Assembly (NCBI GenBank): GCA_022820505.1
Contig: JAJEFK010000013.1
Span: forward strand, 1 to 43,167
DNA length: 43,167 nt
DNA from: Acidimicrobiia bacterium
Lineage (GTDB): Bacteria; Actinomycetota; Acidimicrobiia; Acidimicrobiales; Poriferisodalaceae
Reading direction: 5' to 3'
Part shown: positions 23,181 to 32,552 of the stretch, piece by piece
Layout: each line of letters starts with the position of its first letter
How positions within the stretch are numbered: position 1 is the stretch's first letter
Notes under the pieces: model-generated
What the model was told of the DNA's origin: nothing
Seen by the model: the letters and a program-made list of their open reading frames with translations, nothing else
Databases searched by the model: none
Program-made: the position numbers and the translations under genes

Positions 23181-25442
23181 GTGGCCGACACACCATTCGA
23201 GGGACGGCGGGAAGACGAGACGCTGCTGCGTGGCCAGAGCACGTTCATCGACGGGCTGAACGTCCCCGAGTTGGCGGGTGCAGCGCAAGCCGTGTTCGTG
23301 CGGTCGGCTGAAGCCCATGCACGTCTCGCCTCGGTCGATGTGACCGAAGCTCGCCAAGCCGACGGCGTGATCGCTGTGTACCTCGGACCCGATGTGGACG
23401 GCTGGCCGTTCCCGCCGCGGCTGCCGTCGATGAACCGCGACCTGTGGCGACCGCTCATGGCCTACGACACGGTCCGCTTCGTCGGTGAGCCCATCGCCAT
23501 GGTGATCGCCGAGACCCGTGCCGCGGCAACCGACGCCGCCGAGCTTGTGATCGTCGACTACGAGCCGCTGCCGCCGGTCGTGGACCTTGATGCCAGCCTC
23601 GCTGGCGAGACGCTGCTGCACGAGCATGCCGGCACGAACGTCGCTCTGGCTTGGGAACTCGACCCGGTCCCCGACGAGGTGTGGGACAGCTGTGATGTGA
23701 CGGTCGAATTCGATCTCGCCCATCCGCGTCTCGGCCCGCACCCAATCGAGCCACTAGCTGGCGCTTCGGCCTGGGGTCCCGACGGCCGCTGCACGGCGTG
23801 GGTGTGCTCGCAGCGACCGGCCGGGGCGAAGCACGTCATCGAGACGCTACTGGGTCTCGAACCGGGCACGGTGCGAGCCATCTCGCCCGATGTCGGCGGT
23901 GGCTTCGGCGCCAAGGGCGGCTGGGGCTGCTACCCCGAGGATGTCGCTGTGGCGTGGGCGGCCCGCGAGCTGGGCCGACCGATCCGCTGGGCGCAGACTC
24001 GCTCGGAAGCGTCCCTCGCCATGGGCCACGGACGGGCGTCGCGCCACCGGGTCCGCATCGGCGGCAACCGCGACGGCACCATCGTGGCTTACGCGGTCGA
24101 TGGCCTTCAGGACAGCGGGGCCTACCCGGCAATGGGCACCAACGTCACCAACAACCTCCGCAACAGCGGCACCGGCGTCTACGACATTGCGCACGCCACG
24201 TTGCGCGGCACGTCGGTGGTCACCAGCACCACGCCCACGGTGGCGTTCCGGGGCGCCGGTCGCCCCGAAGCTGCGTGCTCCATCGAGCGGGCGGTCGATC
24301 GGTTTGCCGTAGCTATCGGCCGTGACCCGCTCGAGGTGCGCCTTGCCAATCTTGTGCCAGCCGACAGGTTCCCGTACCGCACTGCCGTGGGTGCCACCTA
24401 CGACAGCGGCAACTATCCCGAAGCGCTGGCCATGGCAGCGGAACTGGCCGACTACGAAGGCTTGCGCGCCGAACAGGCAGCCCGCCGGGCAAGCGGGGAC
24501 GGCGAAGCCGTGCTCGGCATTGGCGTGAGCTGTACTACCGAGATCACTGGCGGCGGCGAAGGCGAGCGGGCGACAGCACTGCTGCTCGACGACGGCACCG
24601 TCGACGTCGTCGTGGGCACGTCGCCCCACGGGCAAGGGCACGAGACCACCTTCGCACCGCTCGTAGCCGCGCAGCTCGGCCTCGACGTCGACCAGATCGT
24701 CATTTCCCACGACGACTCCGATCGCTCGCCCATCGGCGGGGGGACCATCGGGTCCCGCTCGGCACAGCTCGGTGGCTCAGCCGCCCACGGAGCCGCCATC
24801 GACCTGGTGGCAGCGGCCCGTGAGCGCGCAGCCGAGCTGCTCGAAGCCGATCCCGACGATGTCGTGCTGGATACCGACCGCGGGCTGTTCCACGTGGTGG
24901 GCACCCCGGCCCGCTCGCTCGGCTGGGCCGACCTGGCCAGCCACGGCGAGCTCAGCGTCGACCACCACTTTCGGCCCGAAGGCGGTGCCGGGTCTTTCTC
25001 ATTCGGTGCGTGCGTGGCTGCCGTGGAAGTCGACACTGCTACCGGCGAAGTGCAGGTGCGGCGCTTGCTGAGCGTCGACGACGCCGGCGTGATCCTGCAA
25101 CCGGAGCTGGCTCACGGTCAGGTACACGGCGGCTTGGCGCTGGCAGTCGGTGCCGCGCTCTACGAGGAGATGCACTACGACGACGATGGCATTCCCATGA
25201 CGGTCGGGCTTGCCGACTACGCCCTGCCGTCAGCCGCGGAGCTGCCGCACTTCGAGTCCCATGAGACGGTGACGCCCTCGCCGCTCAACCCCCTCGGCGT
25301 CAAAGGCCTCGGCGAGTCCGGGACGGTGGTGGCAACCCCGGCCATCCACAGTGCAGTGCTCGATGCGCTGGCACCATTCGGCGTCGAGCACCTGGATCTG
25401 CCGCTGACTCCCGAGAAGATCTGGCGCGCTCTCCAGACCTAG
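23181..25442 (+). CDS. Molybdenum hydroxylase large subunit (CoxL-like form II)
   Basis: This is a 753-residue xanthine dehydrogenase-family molybdopterin-binding subunit. Landmarks are GGGFGAKGGWGCYPED for cofactor binding, VAFRGAGRPEA in the active-site loop, SPHGQGHETTFAPLVA, and the catalytic Glu in GVKGLGESGT. The loop matches form II (AYRGAGR-like), not the AYxCSFR of true form I CO dehydrogenase, so the substrate is probably an aldehyde or N-heterocycle. No medium (FAD) or small (Fe-S) subunit gene lies beside it, which is unusual. The start is GTG at 23181, with the weak site GGGGGAG upstream. Confidence 0.9.
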   Translation: MADTPFEGRREDETLLRGQSTFIDGLNVPELAGAAQAVFVRSAEAHARLASVDVTEARQADGVIAVYLGPDVDGWPFPPRLPSMNRDLWRPLMAYDTVRFVGEPIAMVIAETRAAATDAAELVIVDYEPLPPVVDLDASLAGETLLHEHAGTNVALAWELDPVPDEVWDSCDVTVEFDLAHPRLGPHPIEPLAGASAWGPDGRCTAWVCSQRPAGAKHVIETLLGLEPGTVRAISPDVGGGFGAKGGWGCYPEDVAVAWAARELGRPIRWAQTRSEASLAMGHGRASRHRVRIGGNRDGTIVAYAVDGLQDSGAYPAMGTNVTNNLRNSGTGVYDIAHATLRGTSVVTSTTPTVAFRGAGRPEAACSIERAVDRFAVAIGRDPLEVRLANLVPADRFPYRTAVGATYDSGNYPEALAMAAELADYEGLRAEQAARRASGDGEAVLGIGVSCTTEITGGGEGERATALLLDDGTVDVVVGTSPHGQGHETTFAPLVAAQLGLDVDQIVISHDDSDRSPIGGGTIGSRSAQLGGSAAHGAAIDLVAAARERAAELLEADPDDVVLDTDRGLFHVVGTPARSLGWADLASHGELSVDHHFRPEGGAGSFSFGACVAAVEVDTATGEVQVRRLLSVDDAGVILQPELAHGQVHGGLALAVGAALYEEMHYDDDGIPMTVGLADYALPSAAELPHFESHETVTPSPLNPLGVKGLGESGTVVATPAIHSAVLDALAPFGVEHLDLPLTPEKIWRALQT

Positions 25443-25515
25443 CTGCCGTCAGGATCGCCAGCAGCTCCCGATCCTCCTCGACTTCCCAATTGGCGACGCC
25501 GTCCGCGCCTGGCAG

Positions 25516-26733
25516 TCAGTCGGCTTCGGCTGCGGCGCCGACGTTCGGCGTGAAGCCTGACTTGGGCGTCCCCACACCCTTCAGCGCTTCGGCGGCCCGC
25601 TCGTTCTCGAAGATCTTCGCCAGGATCGCCTTGCCGGCCCGGTCGAAGTACTCCCGGTTCTCGATCACGAACTCGTTGGACTCCTGCATCGAGGCGAGCT
25701 GCCCGTTGACCGCCGGCATGACGTGGCGCGCCACCAGATCCCAGCTGCGGAACATGGCTTCGGGTTCGGCCCAATCGTTGACAAAGCCCATCATCACGCC
25801 GAACCCGCCGGTGATCTCCTGCATTCGCAGGATGTTCTCGATGAGGTCGTCGGGCGTGCCGATGACGCCGGCTGCGGAGTCGGGGTCGGCGTAGAAGTCG
25901 ATGGCCTCTGCCGTCGATGCCAGCGGCTCCAGCCCCGGTCGCTGCAGCGTGGCGACGTTGTAGTCGTTGTGCCAGCGCAGAAGCCCGTGCTCGACATCAC
26001 GCCGGGCCTGGTCGCGGGTGGGCGCCACGTGGAAGTTGAACATCACCCGCCAGTCGGCGCGATCCACGATCCGGTCATGCTTGGCGGCGGCTTCCTCGGC
26101 GAAGCTCCACTGCAGCGGCAGCGACGCCAGGCCCTCGGTGGACATGGAGCCGATCGAGAGCACGCCCATGCCGTGCTTGCCGGCCAGCGTCATGCCCGAC
26201 GGGCTGATCATCGACGCCGTCACCATCGGGATCTTGTGCTGATAGGGCAAAATCTGCAGCTTCGCGTCGTACAGCGAGAACCAATCGCATTCGTAGGTGA
26301 AGCGCTCGCCGCCCGCGAGCAGGCGCTGGATGACCGGGATCGCCTCGTCCTGACGGTCGCGCAGCAGCATCGGGTCGATCCCCAAGGTGTGGGCGTCGGA
26401 CGGCAGCGCACCGGGCCCGGTGCCGAGCATCGCCCGCCCGAAGCTCATCTGGTCGAGCTGCACGATGCGCTGGGCGACCATGAACGGATGGTGATAGGGG
26501 ATCGAGGTCACCCCGGTGCCCAGCTTGATGCGGCCGGTGCGCACTGCTGCGGCGGCCAGGAACATCTCGGGCGAACCGATGGTCTCCCAGCCCGTGGAGT
26601 GATGCTCGCCGCACCAGAACTCGTCGTACCCCAGCCGGTCCAGGTGGGTGACCAAGTCGAGGTCACGCTGCAGCTGCAGCGCCGGGCTCTCCCCAGGCAG
26701 ATGATGCGGTGCCAGAAACGCTGCGAACTTCAC
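25516..26733 (-). CDS. LLM-class flavin-dependent oxidoreductase
   Basis: This is a 405-residue bacterial luciferase-like monooxygenase or F420 enzyme. Landmarks are MKFAAFLAPHHLPGESP, YDEFWCGEHHSTGWE, RIKLGTGVTSIPYHHPFMVA, and FGRAMLGTGPGALPSD. It is longer than the LLM protein at 19854 and has the WCGEHHS signature of the monooxygenase group. It follows the SDR gene at 26782-27525 on the same strand by 48 bases and is probably co-transcribed. A C-terminal helical tail is present. The substrate is unknown. Confidence 0.9.
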   Translation of the reverse strand: MKFAAFLAPHHLPGESPALQLQRDLDLVTHLDRLGYDEFWCGEHHSTGWETIGSPEMFLAAAAVRTGRIKLGTGVTSIPYHHPFMVAQRIVQLDQMSFGRAMLGTGPGALPSDAHTLGIDPMLLRDRQDEAIPVIQRLLAGGERFTYECDWFSLYDAKLQILPYQHKIPMVTASMISPSGMTLAGKHGMGVLSIGSMSTEGLASLPLQWSFAEEAAAKHDRIVDRADWRVMFNFHVAPTRDQARRDVEHGLLRWHNDYNVATLQRPGLEPLASTAEAIDFYADPDSAAGVIGTPDDLIENILRMQEITGGFGVMMGFVNDWAEPEAMFRSWDLVARHVMPAVNGQLASMQESNEFVIENREYFDRAGKAILAKIFENERAAEALKGVGTPKSGFTPNVGAAAEAD

Positions 26734-26781
26734 CGAGGGGACCCTACCGAAGCCCGGCTGTGGGTGAGCGGGCGGCAGACG

Positions 26782-27525
26782 CTAGCTGATGCTGCGGCCC
26801 CCATCGACGTCGAGACAGACGCCGGTGAGGAAGCCGGCCTCGTCGGAGGCCAAGTACATCACGGCGTTGGCGACGTCGACGGGGTCCGACATCCGGCCCA
26901 TGGGAATGCCCTCGACGACACCGGCTCTCATCTCGTCGGTCATGGATTCCAAACCGGTCGCTCGCTCGAAGAAGCGGGTCTCCGAGGCCACAGGAGCCAC
27001 GCAGTTGATGCGGATGTCGGGCGCGAACTCCTCGGCCAAGCCCCGAGTCAGCATGATCGTGGCTGCCTTCGAGGTGTTGTACGGCGTCAGGCCGGGGCGG
27101 GGCCGCTTGCCGCCGATCGAGGCCGTGCTCACGATCGAGCCGCCTGGCGGCATGTGCGGCGTGAAGTGTTTGGCGGCGAAGTAGACGCTGCGGGTGTTGA
27201 CCGCCCACATGAGGTCGAACTCTTCGGTCGGGATGTCCGAGGTGGGACCCATCCGGTGGGCGAACCCGGCATTGGCGGCGACGATGTCGATGCCGCCCCA
27301 CGTGTCCACCATGAGCTGGGCCAGTTCGGCGTGGGGTGCTTCCTCTGTCACGTCGAGACGGAATGACTCGGCGCCGTCGAGGCCCTTGGCCACCGTCGCG
27401 GCGCCTTCAGCGTCGATGTCGGTGACCATCACCCGCGCTCCGCGCTCGGCGAACCCCTCGCTGATCGCCCGACCGAAGCCCGAAGCCCCGCCGGTCACGA
27501 TCACCCGCTTGCCGTCAAACCGCAT
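26782..27525 (-). CDS. Short-chain dehydrogenase/reductase
   Basis: This is a classical SDR of 247 residues. It has TGGASGFGRAISEG at the start, the ANAG motif (IVAANAGFAH), a conserved Ser and YNTSKAATI as catalytic Tyr-Lys, and a CLDVDGGRSI end typical of the 3-ketoacyl-ACP-reductase-like group. The ATG at 27525 has GAGGGAG upstream. A three-branched hairpin lies about 90 bases upstream in its leader (27617-27675). It probably forms an operon with the LLM oxidoreductase gene. Confidence 0.9.
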   Translation of the reverse strand: MRFDGKRVIVTGGASGFGRAISEGFAERGARVMVTDIDAEGAATVAKGLDGAESFRLDVTEEAPHAELAQLMVDTWGGIDIVAANAGFAHRMGPTSDIPTEEFDLMWAVNTRSVYFAAKHFTPHMPPGGSIVSTASIGGKRPRPGLTPYNTSKAATIMLTRGLAEEFAPDIRINCVAPVASETRFFERATGLESMTDEMRAGVVEGIPMGRMSDPVDVANAVMYLASDEAGFLTGVCLDVDGGRSIS

Positions 27526-27616
27526 CGTCGCTCCCTCGTTGCGTTGGCATTCAGGCCCAATTCTGGGCGAATGCTAGGTCGGGCGCCCGCACCAGCCTGT
27601 TACGCTCACGCTCAGA

Positions 27617-27675
27617 GGCCAGCCACCCCGGAGTTGGCAGAGCAACCCGCTTGGGTAGCAACCGGGGGGCTGGCC
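27617..27675. ncRNA. Three-way-junction-like structured leader (candidate)
   Basis: An outer stem of 14 pairs with one bulged A (GGCCAGCC-A-CCCCGG with CCGGGGGGCTGGCC) encloses two small hairpins, GTTG/CAAC (27633-27636, 27643-27646) and CCC-GCTT-GGG (27646-27655). It lies in the 5' leader of the SDR gene at 27525, so it could be a riboswitch-like element. It matches no family I know. It could also be a terminator of the CaiB transcript, but there is no T-run. Confidence 0.35.
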
Positions 27676-27720
27676 CTTTCGCGACCGTAGTCATGGCGCG
27701 CTGCGTGCGAGCCTGAATTT

Positions 27721-27740
27721 CGATGTCTCTCAAGACATCG
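27721..27740 (-). terminator. Hairpin at the end of the CaiB gene
   Basis: CGATGTCT, loop CTCA, AGACATCG form a perfect 8-bp stem that spans the CaiB stop codon. There is no clear T-tract, so it may be a weak terminator or a transcript-stabilizing hairpin. Confidence 0.5.
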
Positions 27741-28929
27741 TGAGGATGCCATCGCCGATGAGGCCGTCGATGGCTGCGGCGTCGTAGCCGATCTCGCTCA
27801 GAATCTGGCGGCCGTGCTCGCCGATTCCCGGCGCGGCCCGCCGGACGCTCGGCGGGGTCTCGGAGAATTGCTCGGGTGGTGGGATGACCCGGTACGGGCC
27901 CGCAACCGGATGCTCGTCGATTGGGAGTTGCGACACGAGTTCGTCGAGCGTCGCCGCCTCGGTTGCGGGGATGCCGTTTTCTTCGCACAGCTCCAGCCAC
28001 TCGGCCGTCGTGCGCTGGCCCAGCACTGACGCGACGTCGCGGTACAGGCTGTCGCTGTGGGTGACGCGCTCGATGGGCGTCGCGAAGCGTTCATCGGCGG
28101 CGAGATCGTGCCGCCCCCCGGCCTCGAACAGCGCGACGTAGTGCTCCTGGTCGTAGGGGAGGACGTTGATCCACCCATCCGCGGTCCGTTGGGGCTTGCG
28201 CTCGGGCGTGAGGATGCGGGCATACCCGGCGCTCGCCACAGGCGGCTCGGAGATGGCGCCCGCGCCGTGCTCGGCGAGCACGAAAGCGCGCATCACATCG
28301 ATCATCGGGATCTCGATGCACTGGCCCCGGCCGGTCTGTGCCCGGTGGTACAGCGCCGCGGTCACCGAGTTGGCGATCGTCAGCCCGCAGAACTTGTCGG
28401 CGACGAGGCTGGGCAGCAGCATCGGCTCGGCGCCCATGCGGCGGAACAGGTCGCCGATGCCGCTGGCGGACTGGATGATGTCGTCGTATGCGGGCGCATC
28501 AGCCTGCTCGCTGGCAGACGGGTAGCCGTGTGCCCGGCAGAACACGATGTCGGGGCGAACTTCCTGCACGGCCTCGTAGTGCAACCTGAGGCGGCGCAGC
28601 GGGCCTGGGCGGAGATTCGTGATCATCACGTCGCACGTGGCGACGATGTCGAGAAACGCCTGGCGACCGCGTTCGTGCTTGAGATCCAGGGAAATGCTGC
28701 GCTTGTTGCGCAGCAGGTTGAGCGAGACGCCCGAGAACCCGTCCACCGGGCCTGAGCCCATGCTCCGATTCCGGTCGCCAGCGGCCGATTCGACCAAGAT
28801 GACGTCAGCGCCGAAGTCGCCGAGCGTCCGTGTCGCCGCAGGTCCCATGAGCACCGACGACAGGTCCAGCACCCGGACGCCCGCCAGCGGCCCCGCCGCT
28901 CCGTCGCCTTCGTTCTCGCCCGTGCTCAT
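27730..28929 (-). CDS. CaiB/BaiF (family III) CoA-transferase
   Basis: This is a 399-residue family III CoA-transferase, which moves CoA between carboxylic acids in the cytoplasm. Landmarks are LAGVRVLDLSSVLMGPAATR at the start, DLKHERGRQAFLDIV, and the catalytic Asp in PAYDDIIQSASG. The remainder follows the interlocked-ring fold (VADKFCGLTIANSVTAALYH). Such enzymes activate organic acids for degradation, which suits the catabolic genes nearby. It is divergent from the aldolase gene at 29035, with 105 bases between them. Confidence 0.93.
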   Translation of the reverse strand: MSTGENEGDGAAGPLAGVRVLDLSSVLMGPAATRTLGDFGADVILVESAAGDRNRSMGSGPVDGFSGVSLNLLRNKRSISLDLKHERGRQAFLDIVATCDVMITNLRPGPLRRLRLHYEAVQEVRPDIVFCRAHGYPSASEQADAPAYDDIIQSASGIGDLFRRMGAEPMLLPSLVADKFCGLTIANSVTAALYHRAQTGRGQCIEIPMIDVMRAFVLAEHGAGAISEPPVASAGYARILTPERKPQRTADGWINVLPYDQEHYVALFEAGGRHDLAADERFATPIERVTHSDSLYRDVASVLGQRTTAEWLELCEENGIPATEAATLDELVSQLPIDEHPVAGPYRVIPPPEQFSETPPSVRRAAPGIGEHGRQILSEIGYDAAAIDGLIGDGILTMS

Positions 28930-29034
28930 CTCACCCCATTACGTCGCGAAACCGGAGTGCAGGACTATCAGATGTTCTTGCTGTCCGTACGGGTCGGAGC
29001 CTTGTGGGTGGTTCCTAGGCAATAGCTTCGGCGT

Positions 29035-29775
29035 ATGGGCGATGCCCTGGACGGGCTGCGGCGGGAGGTTGCCATCGGGTGCCGGGTGATGGCGCACCGC
29101 GGCCTGGTCGAGAACATCCTGGGGCACATCAGCGTGCGGATCGGCGGGGGCCGGGCGTTGGTGCGATGCCGCGGCCCGCACGAGGCAGGGCTGCGGTTCA
29201 CGGTGCCTGACGACGTGCGCGCGGTCGACATGGCCTCCGGTGAGATCACCGACGATCCGGCCGGGGACTACGCCGTGCCGGGCGAGTTGCCGATCCACAC
29301 GGCAGTGCTCGCGGCCCGGCCCGATGTGACGTGTGTGGTCCACGCCCATCCACCCGACGTCGTGGTGGCCAGCCTCGCCGGCATCGAGCTCGAGCCGATC
29401 TTCGGTGCCTACGACATCCCAGCCGCTCGCCTTGCCGCAGCAGGCATACCCGTTCACCCACGTTCGGTCCTCATTCGCAATGACGTGCTTGCCGCCGAGA
29501 TGGTGGCCTCGCTCGGCGATGCCCCAGCGCTCGTGCTGCGGGGCCATGGCGTCGTGACCACTGGCGAAGACGTCGCCGATGCCGTGCTGCGGTCGCTGCA
29601 GCTCGAGACGCTGGCACGCATCCACCTGCGGGTGCGCGCCGCAGGAGCGACCCCCGAAGCCATTCCCGACGCCGACCTTGCCGAGCTGCCGGACCTCGGC
29701 AGCGCTTTCAACCGTGAGACGCTGTGGAGGCACCATGTGGCTGTACTCGAGCACGACGGGCATGGGCTGGAATAG
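29035..29775 (+). CDS. Class II aldolase/adducin family protein
   Basis: This is a 246-residue zinc-dependent class II aldolase/adducin domain protein. The metal site is visible: HAHPPD with a paired His, the catalytic Glu in GELPIHTAV, and the late His in LRGHGVVTTGEDVADA. Such enzymes cleave or decarboxylate phospho-sugar-like or hydroxy-acid compounds. It is 24 bases upstream of the Rieske oxygenase alpha gene and probably in the same operon. Its role could be a decarboxylase or aldolase step of an aromatic pathway, which is inference. Confidence 0.88.
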   Translation: MGDALDGLRREVAIGCRVMAHRGLVENILGHISVRIGGGRALVRCRGPHEAGLRFTVPDDVRAVDMASGEITDDPAGDYAVPGELPIHTAVLAARPDVTCVVHAHPPDVVVASLAGIELEPIFGAYDIPAARLAAAGIPVHPRSVLIRNDVLAAEMVASLGDAPALVLRGHGVVTTGEDVADAVLRSLQLETLARIHLRVRAAGATPEAIPDADLAELPDLGSAFNRETLWRHHVAVLEHDGHGLE

Positions 29776-29799
29776 GGCACTGGCAGGGGAGGAGACGTT

Positions 29800-31188
29800 A
29801 TGGCAGACGCCGAGCCCAACGGCATCGCCGACATCACCGGCGCCGTGCGTCAAGGCCTCATCCCTGCCTTTCTGTACAACGACGCCCAGGTGCACGAGCT
29901 GGAGCGCACCCGGCTGTTCGGCAGGTCGTGGAACTTCCTGGCCCACGAGTCCGAGATTGCGCAGCCCGACGACTATGTCGTGCGCAACATTGGGGACGAC
30001 TCGTTCCTGGTGACCCGCGACAGCGACGGTCAGATCCACGTGATGTTCAACATGTGCGTCCACCGGGGCATGCAGGTGTGCCGGGCCGAACGCGGCAGCG
30101 CCCGCACGTTCCGCTGCCCGTATCACGCCTGGACCTACAAGAACGACGGCCAGCTCGCCGGTCTGCCCTTCCACGCAGATGCCTACGGCGGCGAAGCCGG
30201 GTTCATCAAGGAAGGCCAGGCGCTGCTGCGGGCGCCCTCGGTCGCGATCCGCAACGGGATGATCTTCGCCAGCCTCGACCCCGACGCTCCCGACTTCGAG
30301 ACCTGGCTGGGCGACTACGCGTTCTATCTCGACTTCTACACCGGCCAGAGCGAGGCGGGCATGGAGTTCCGCGGGCCGCAGCGCTGGCGAGTCGAGGCCA
30401 ACTGGAAGATCGGCGCCGAGAACTTCATGGGCGACAGCTACCACACGCCCCACACCCACGCGAGCGTCGTCGACATCGAGCTGTTCGGCGAGCCGAAGCC
30501 CTACAAGCGCAAGGAAGGCGTGCTGTGGCATGCCGGCCCCGGCGGCGGCACCACCTACAAGCTGCCGCCCGGCAGCGACTTCGGGTCGGGTTTGGCCTAC
30601 GTCGGCTATCCCGACGAGATGATCGACCGCATGGCCGCCACGCTGAGCCCCGCACAACGAGCGCTCGTCGACGAGCCGGGTTTCATGCCGTCTGCTTCGA
30701 CGCTGTTCCCCAACCTGAGCTTCGTACACAACTGGCCCCAGACCGACGCTGAGGGGCGGATCACGCCGTTCATCTCCGTTCGGCTGTGGCAGCCCGTTGG
30801 GCCCGGGGAGACCGAGGTGTATTCGTGGTTCTGCGTGGCGGCCGATGCGCCGGAGGACTACAAGGCGGCATCGTACAAGGCGTACCTGATGTGCTTCGGG
30901 TCATCGGGCATGTTCGAGCAGGACGACGTCGAGAACTGGGTGTCGATCACGACCATGGCACGTGGCTCGATGGCGCGGAACCTGCTGCTCAACAACCGCA
31001 TGGGCCTGACGCTCGACGGCGAACCGATCGTCGACCAGTTCGAGGGCTTCGGCGGCCCGGGCACGGCCTACCAGGGCTTCGGCGAGCACAACCAGCGCCA
31101 CTGGTTCTCGATGTGGGCCGACTTGGTGTCACAGCCTGCGCCCGCCCGCCAGCCCATGGCCTTCGGCATGGGGGAGCAGCCGGCGTGA
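29800..31188 (+). CDS. Rieske aromatic ring-hydroxylating oxygenase, alpha subunit
   Basis: This is a 462-residue catalytic subunit. The Rieske [2Fe-2S] ligands are in MCVHRGMQVC (Cys, His) and RCPYHAWTYK (Cys, His). The mononuclear iron site is in the NWKIGAENFMGDSYHTPHTH stretch, with Asp and two His. It inserts oxygen into an aromatic ring and needs a separate reductase and ferredoxin, neither of which is nearby. The stop overlaps the beta-subunit GTG. The site pattern is that of the benzoate/biphenyl dioxygenase type; the substrate is unknown. Confidence 0.95.
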   Translation: MADAEPNGIADITGAVRQGLIPAFLYNDAQVHELERTRLFGRSWNFLAHESEIAQPDDYVVRNIGDDSFLVTRDSDGQIHVMFNMCVHRGMQVCRAERGSARTFRCPYHAWTYKNDGQLAGLPFHADAYGGEAGFIKEGQALLRAPSVAIRNGMIFASLDPDAPDFETWLGDYAFYLDFYTGQSEAGMEFRGPQRWRVEANWKIGAENFMGDSYHTPHTHASVVDIELFGEPKPYKRKEGVLWHAGPGGGTTYKLPPGSDFGSGLAYVGYPDEMIDRMAATLSPAQRALVDEPGFMPSASTLFPNLSFVHNWPQTDAEGRITPFISVRLWQPVGPGETEVYSWFCVAADAPEDYKAASYKAYLMCFGSSGMFEQDDVENWVSITTMARGSMARNLLLNNRMGLTLDGEPIVDQFEGFGGPGTAYQGFGEHNQRHWFSMWADLVSQPAPARQPMAFGMGEQPA

Positions 31189-31715
31189 GCTCCGGGCAGT
31201 CTCAGGCACCGCTGCCCTACACCGACGAGCGGCACCAGGCAGCCGCACAGTTCCTGACCGAAGAGGCACACCTGCTCGACACGTCCGACTTCGAGGCATG
31301 GCTGGGGCTGATGGACCGCCGGATTCGCTACCGCATGCCGGTGCGAGTCACCGCTGTCAAGGCTGCCGACGAGGTCGACGTGCAGACCATGCATCACTTC
31401 GACGAGGACTGGTACTCGCTGCGCAAGCGGGTGCAGCGATTCCAGACCGACTATGCGTGGACCGAGGACCCCCAGAGCCGCATCCGCCACCACGTCTCCA
31501 ACGTGCGGACCTTCGAGGGCTCCGATGACGAGCTCATCGTGGAGTCGGCGGTGCTGCTGTACCGGTCGCGTGGCGACCGCACCGCCCCGAGCCTGCTGTC
31601 TGCGGGGCGGACCGACGTGCTGATCCCGACGGAGGAGGGCCTGCGCCTGCGCCAACGCGACATCGAGATCGACGAGTCGGTCCTGCGCACCCAGAACCTG
31701 GCGATCTTCCTGTGA
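31185..31715 (+). CDS. Ring-hydroxylating oxygenase, beta subunit
   Basis: This is a 176-residue SnoaL-like/cystatin-fold small subunit that stabilises the alpha hexamer. Landmarks are FLTEEAHLLDTSDFEAWL, MDRRIRYRMPVRVT, and RIRHHVSNVRTFEGSDD. I chose the GTG at 31185 because it overlaps the alpha stop (GTGA), giving coupled translation; the upstream frame within the alpha gene is shadow. It is followed 34 bases later by the dehydrogenase gene. Confidence 0.92.
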   Translation: MSSGQSQAPLPYTDERHQAAAQFLTEEAHLLDTSDFEAWLGLMDRRIRYRMPVRVTAVKAADEVDVQTMHHFDEDWYSLRKRVQRFQTDYAWTEDPQSRIRHHVSNVRTFEGSDDELIVESAVLLYRSRGDRTAPSLLSAGRTDVLIPTEEGLRLRQRDIEIDESVLRTQNLAIFL

Positions 31716-31749
31716 AGCGGCTGCGCGACGCCGACATGAAGGCCCCGCG

Positions 31750-32532
31750 ATGAGCCGGCTGGCCGGCAACCGGGCGCTCATCATTGGGGCGGGATCGGGC
31801 ATCGGCCGGGGAGTCCACGACGCCTTCCTGGCCGAGGGTGCCAGCGTCGGCTCGCTCGAGATCGACCCGCACAAGTGCGAGTCGTTGGCCGAGGCATCGG
31901 TTGGACCTGTCATCCGCGGCGATGCCACGAGCGCAGACGACAACGACGCCGCTGTGGCAGCGATGCTGGACGCATTCGGCGGCATCGACACGCTGGTGAG
32001 CTGTGTCGGGCTGTTCGACTTCTACCTCGGGCTCGGCGAACTGCCCCGCGATGCGCTCGACGACGCCTTCGCCGAGGTCATGAACGTCAATGTGCGCTCC
32101 ATGCTTCTGGCCGTCCGAGCCGCGATCGAGCCGCTGCGGACCCACCAGGGCTCGGTCATCCTGACCGGCTCCACCAGCAGCTTCAAGCCGGGCCGCGGTG
32201 GGATCCTGTACGTCGCCAGCAAGTTCGCAGTGCGGGGCTGCGTGGAGTCCCTGGCCCACGAACTGGCGCCCGAGATCCGGGTCAACGGCGTTGCACCGGG
32301 CGGCACCCACGGCACCGACCTTCGCGGCCTGCGCTCACTCGGCCTGCACGACCGATCCCTGGGTCAGGAACCCGACCGGGTCGAGTCCATCCGACAGCGC
32401 AGCCGTCTCGGCGTTGCTCTCGGTCCCGCAGACCACGCCGAGAGCTACGTGTTCCTGGCCTCGGAGGCGTCACGGGGCATGAGTGGGCGCTTCATCCACA
32501 GCGACGGCGGCGCCAACCTCCCCGACGTCTGA
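31750..32532 (+). CDS. cis-Dihydrodiol dehydrogenase-like SDR
   Basis: This is a 260-residue SDR that fits the BphB/cis-dihydrodiol dehydrogenase type, the step after a ring-hydroxylating dioxygenase. It has IIGAGSGIGRGVHDAF, an SCVG motif, Ser in TGSTSSFKPG, and the YVASKFAVRG Tyr-Lys pair; it ends GRFIHSDGGANL. The position directly after the beta subunit supports the role: it would oxidise the dihydrodiol to a catechol. A general SDR role cannot be excluded. Confidence 0.85.
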   Translation: MSRLAGNRALIIGAGSGIGRGVHDAFLAEGASVGSLEIDPHKCESLAEASVGPVIRGDATSADDNDAAVAAMLDAFGGIDTLVSCVGLFDFYLGLGELPRDALDDAFAEVMNVNVRSMLLAVRAAIEPLRTHQGSVILTGSTSSFKPGRGGILYVASKFAVRGCVESLAHELAPEIRVNGVAPGGTHGTDLRGLRSLGLHDRSLGQEPDRVESIRQRSRLGVALGPADHAESYVFLASEASRGMSGRFIHSDGGANLPDV

Positions 32533-32552
32533 GAACGGCCTGGTTGATCGTT

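Noticed and set aside
27617..27675. A tRNA, because of an AGTTGGCAGAGCA segment like a D-arm
   Set aside because: No T-arm (GGTTCGAAT) and no anticodon arm of the right size follow, so it is a different structure.
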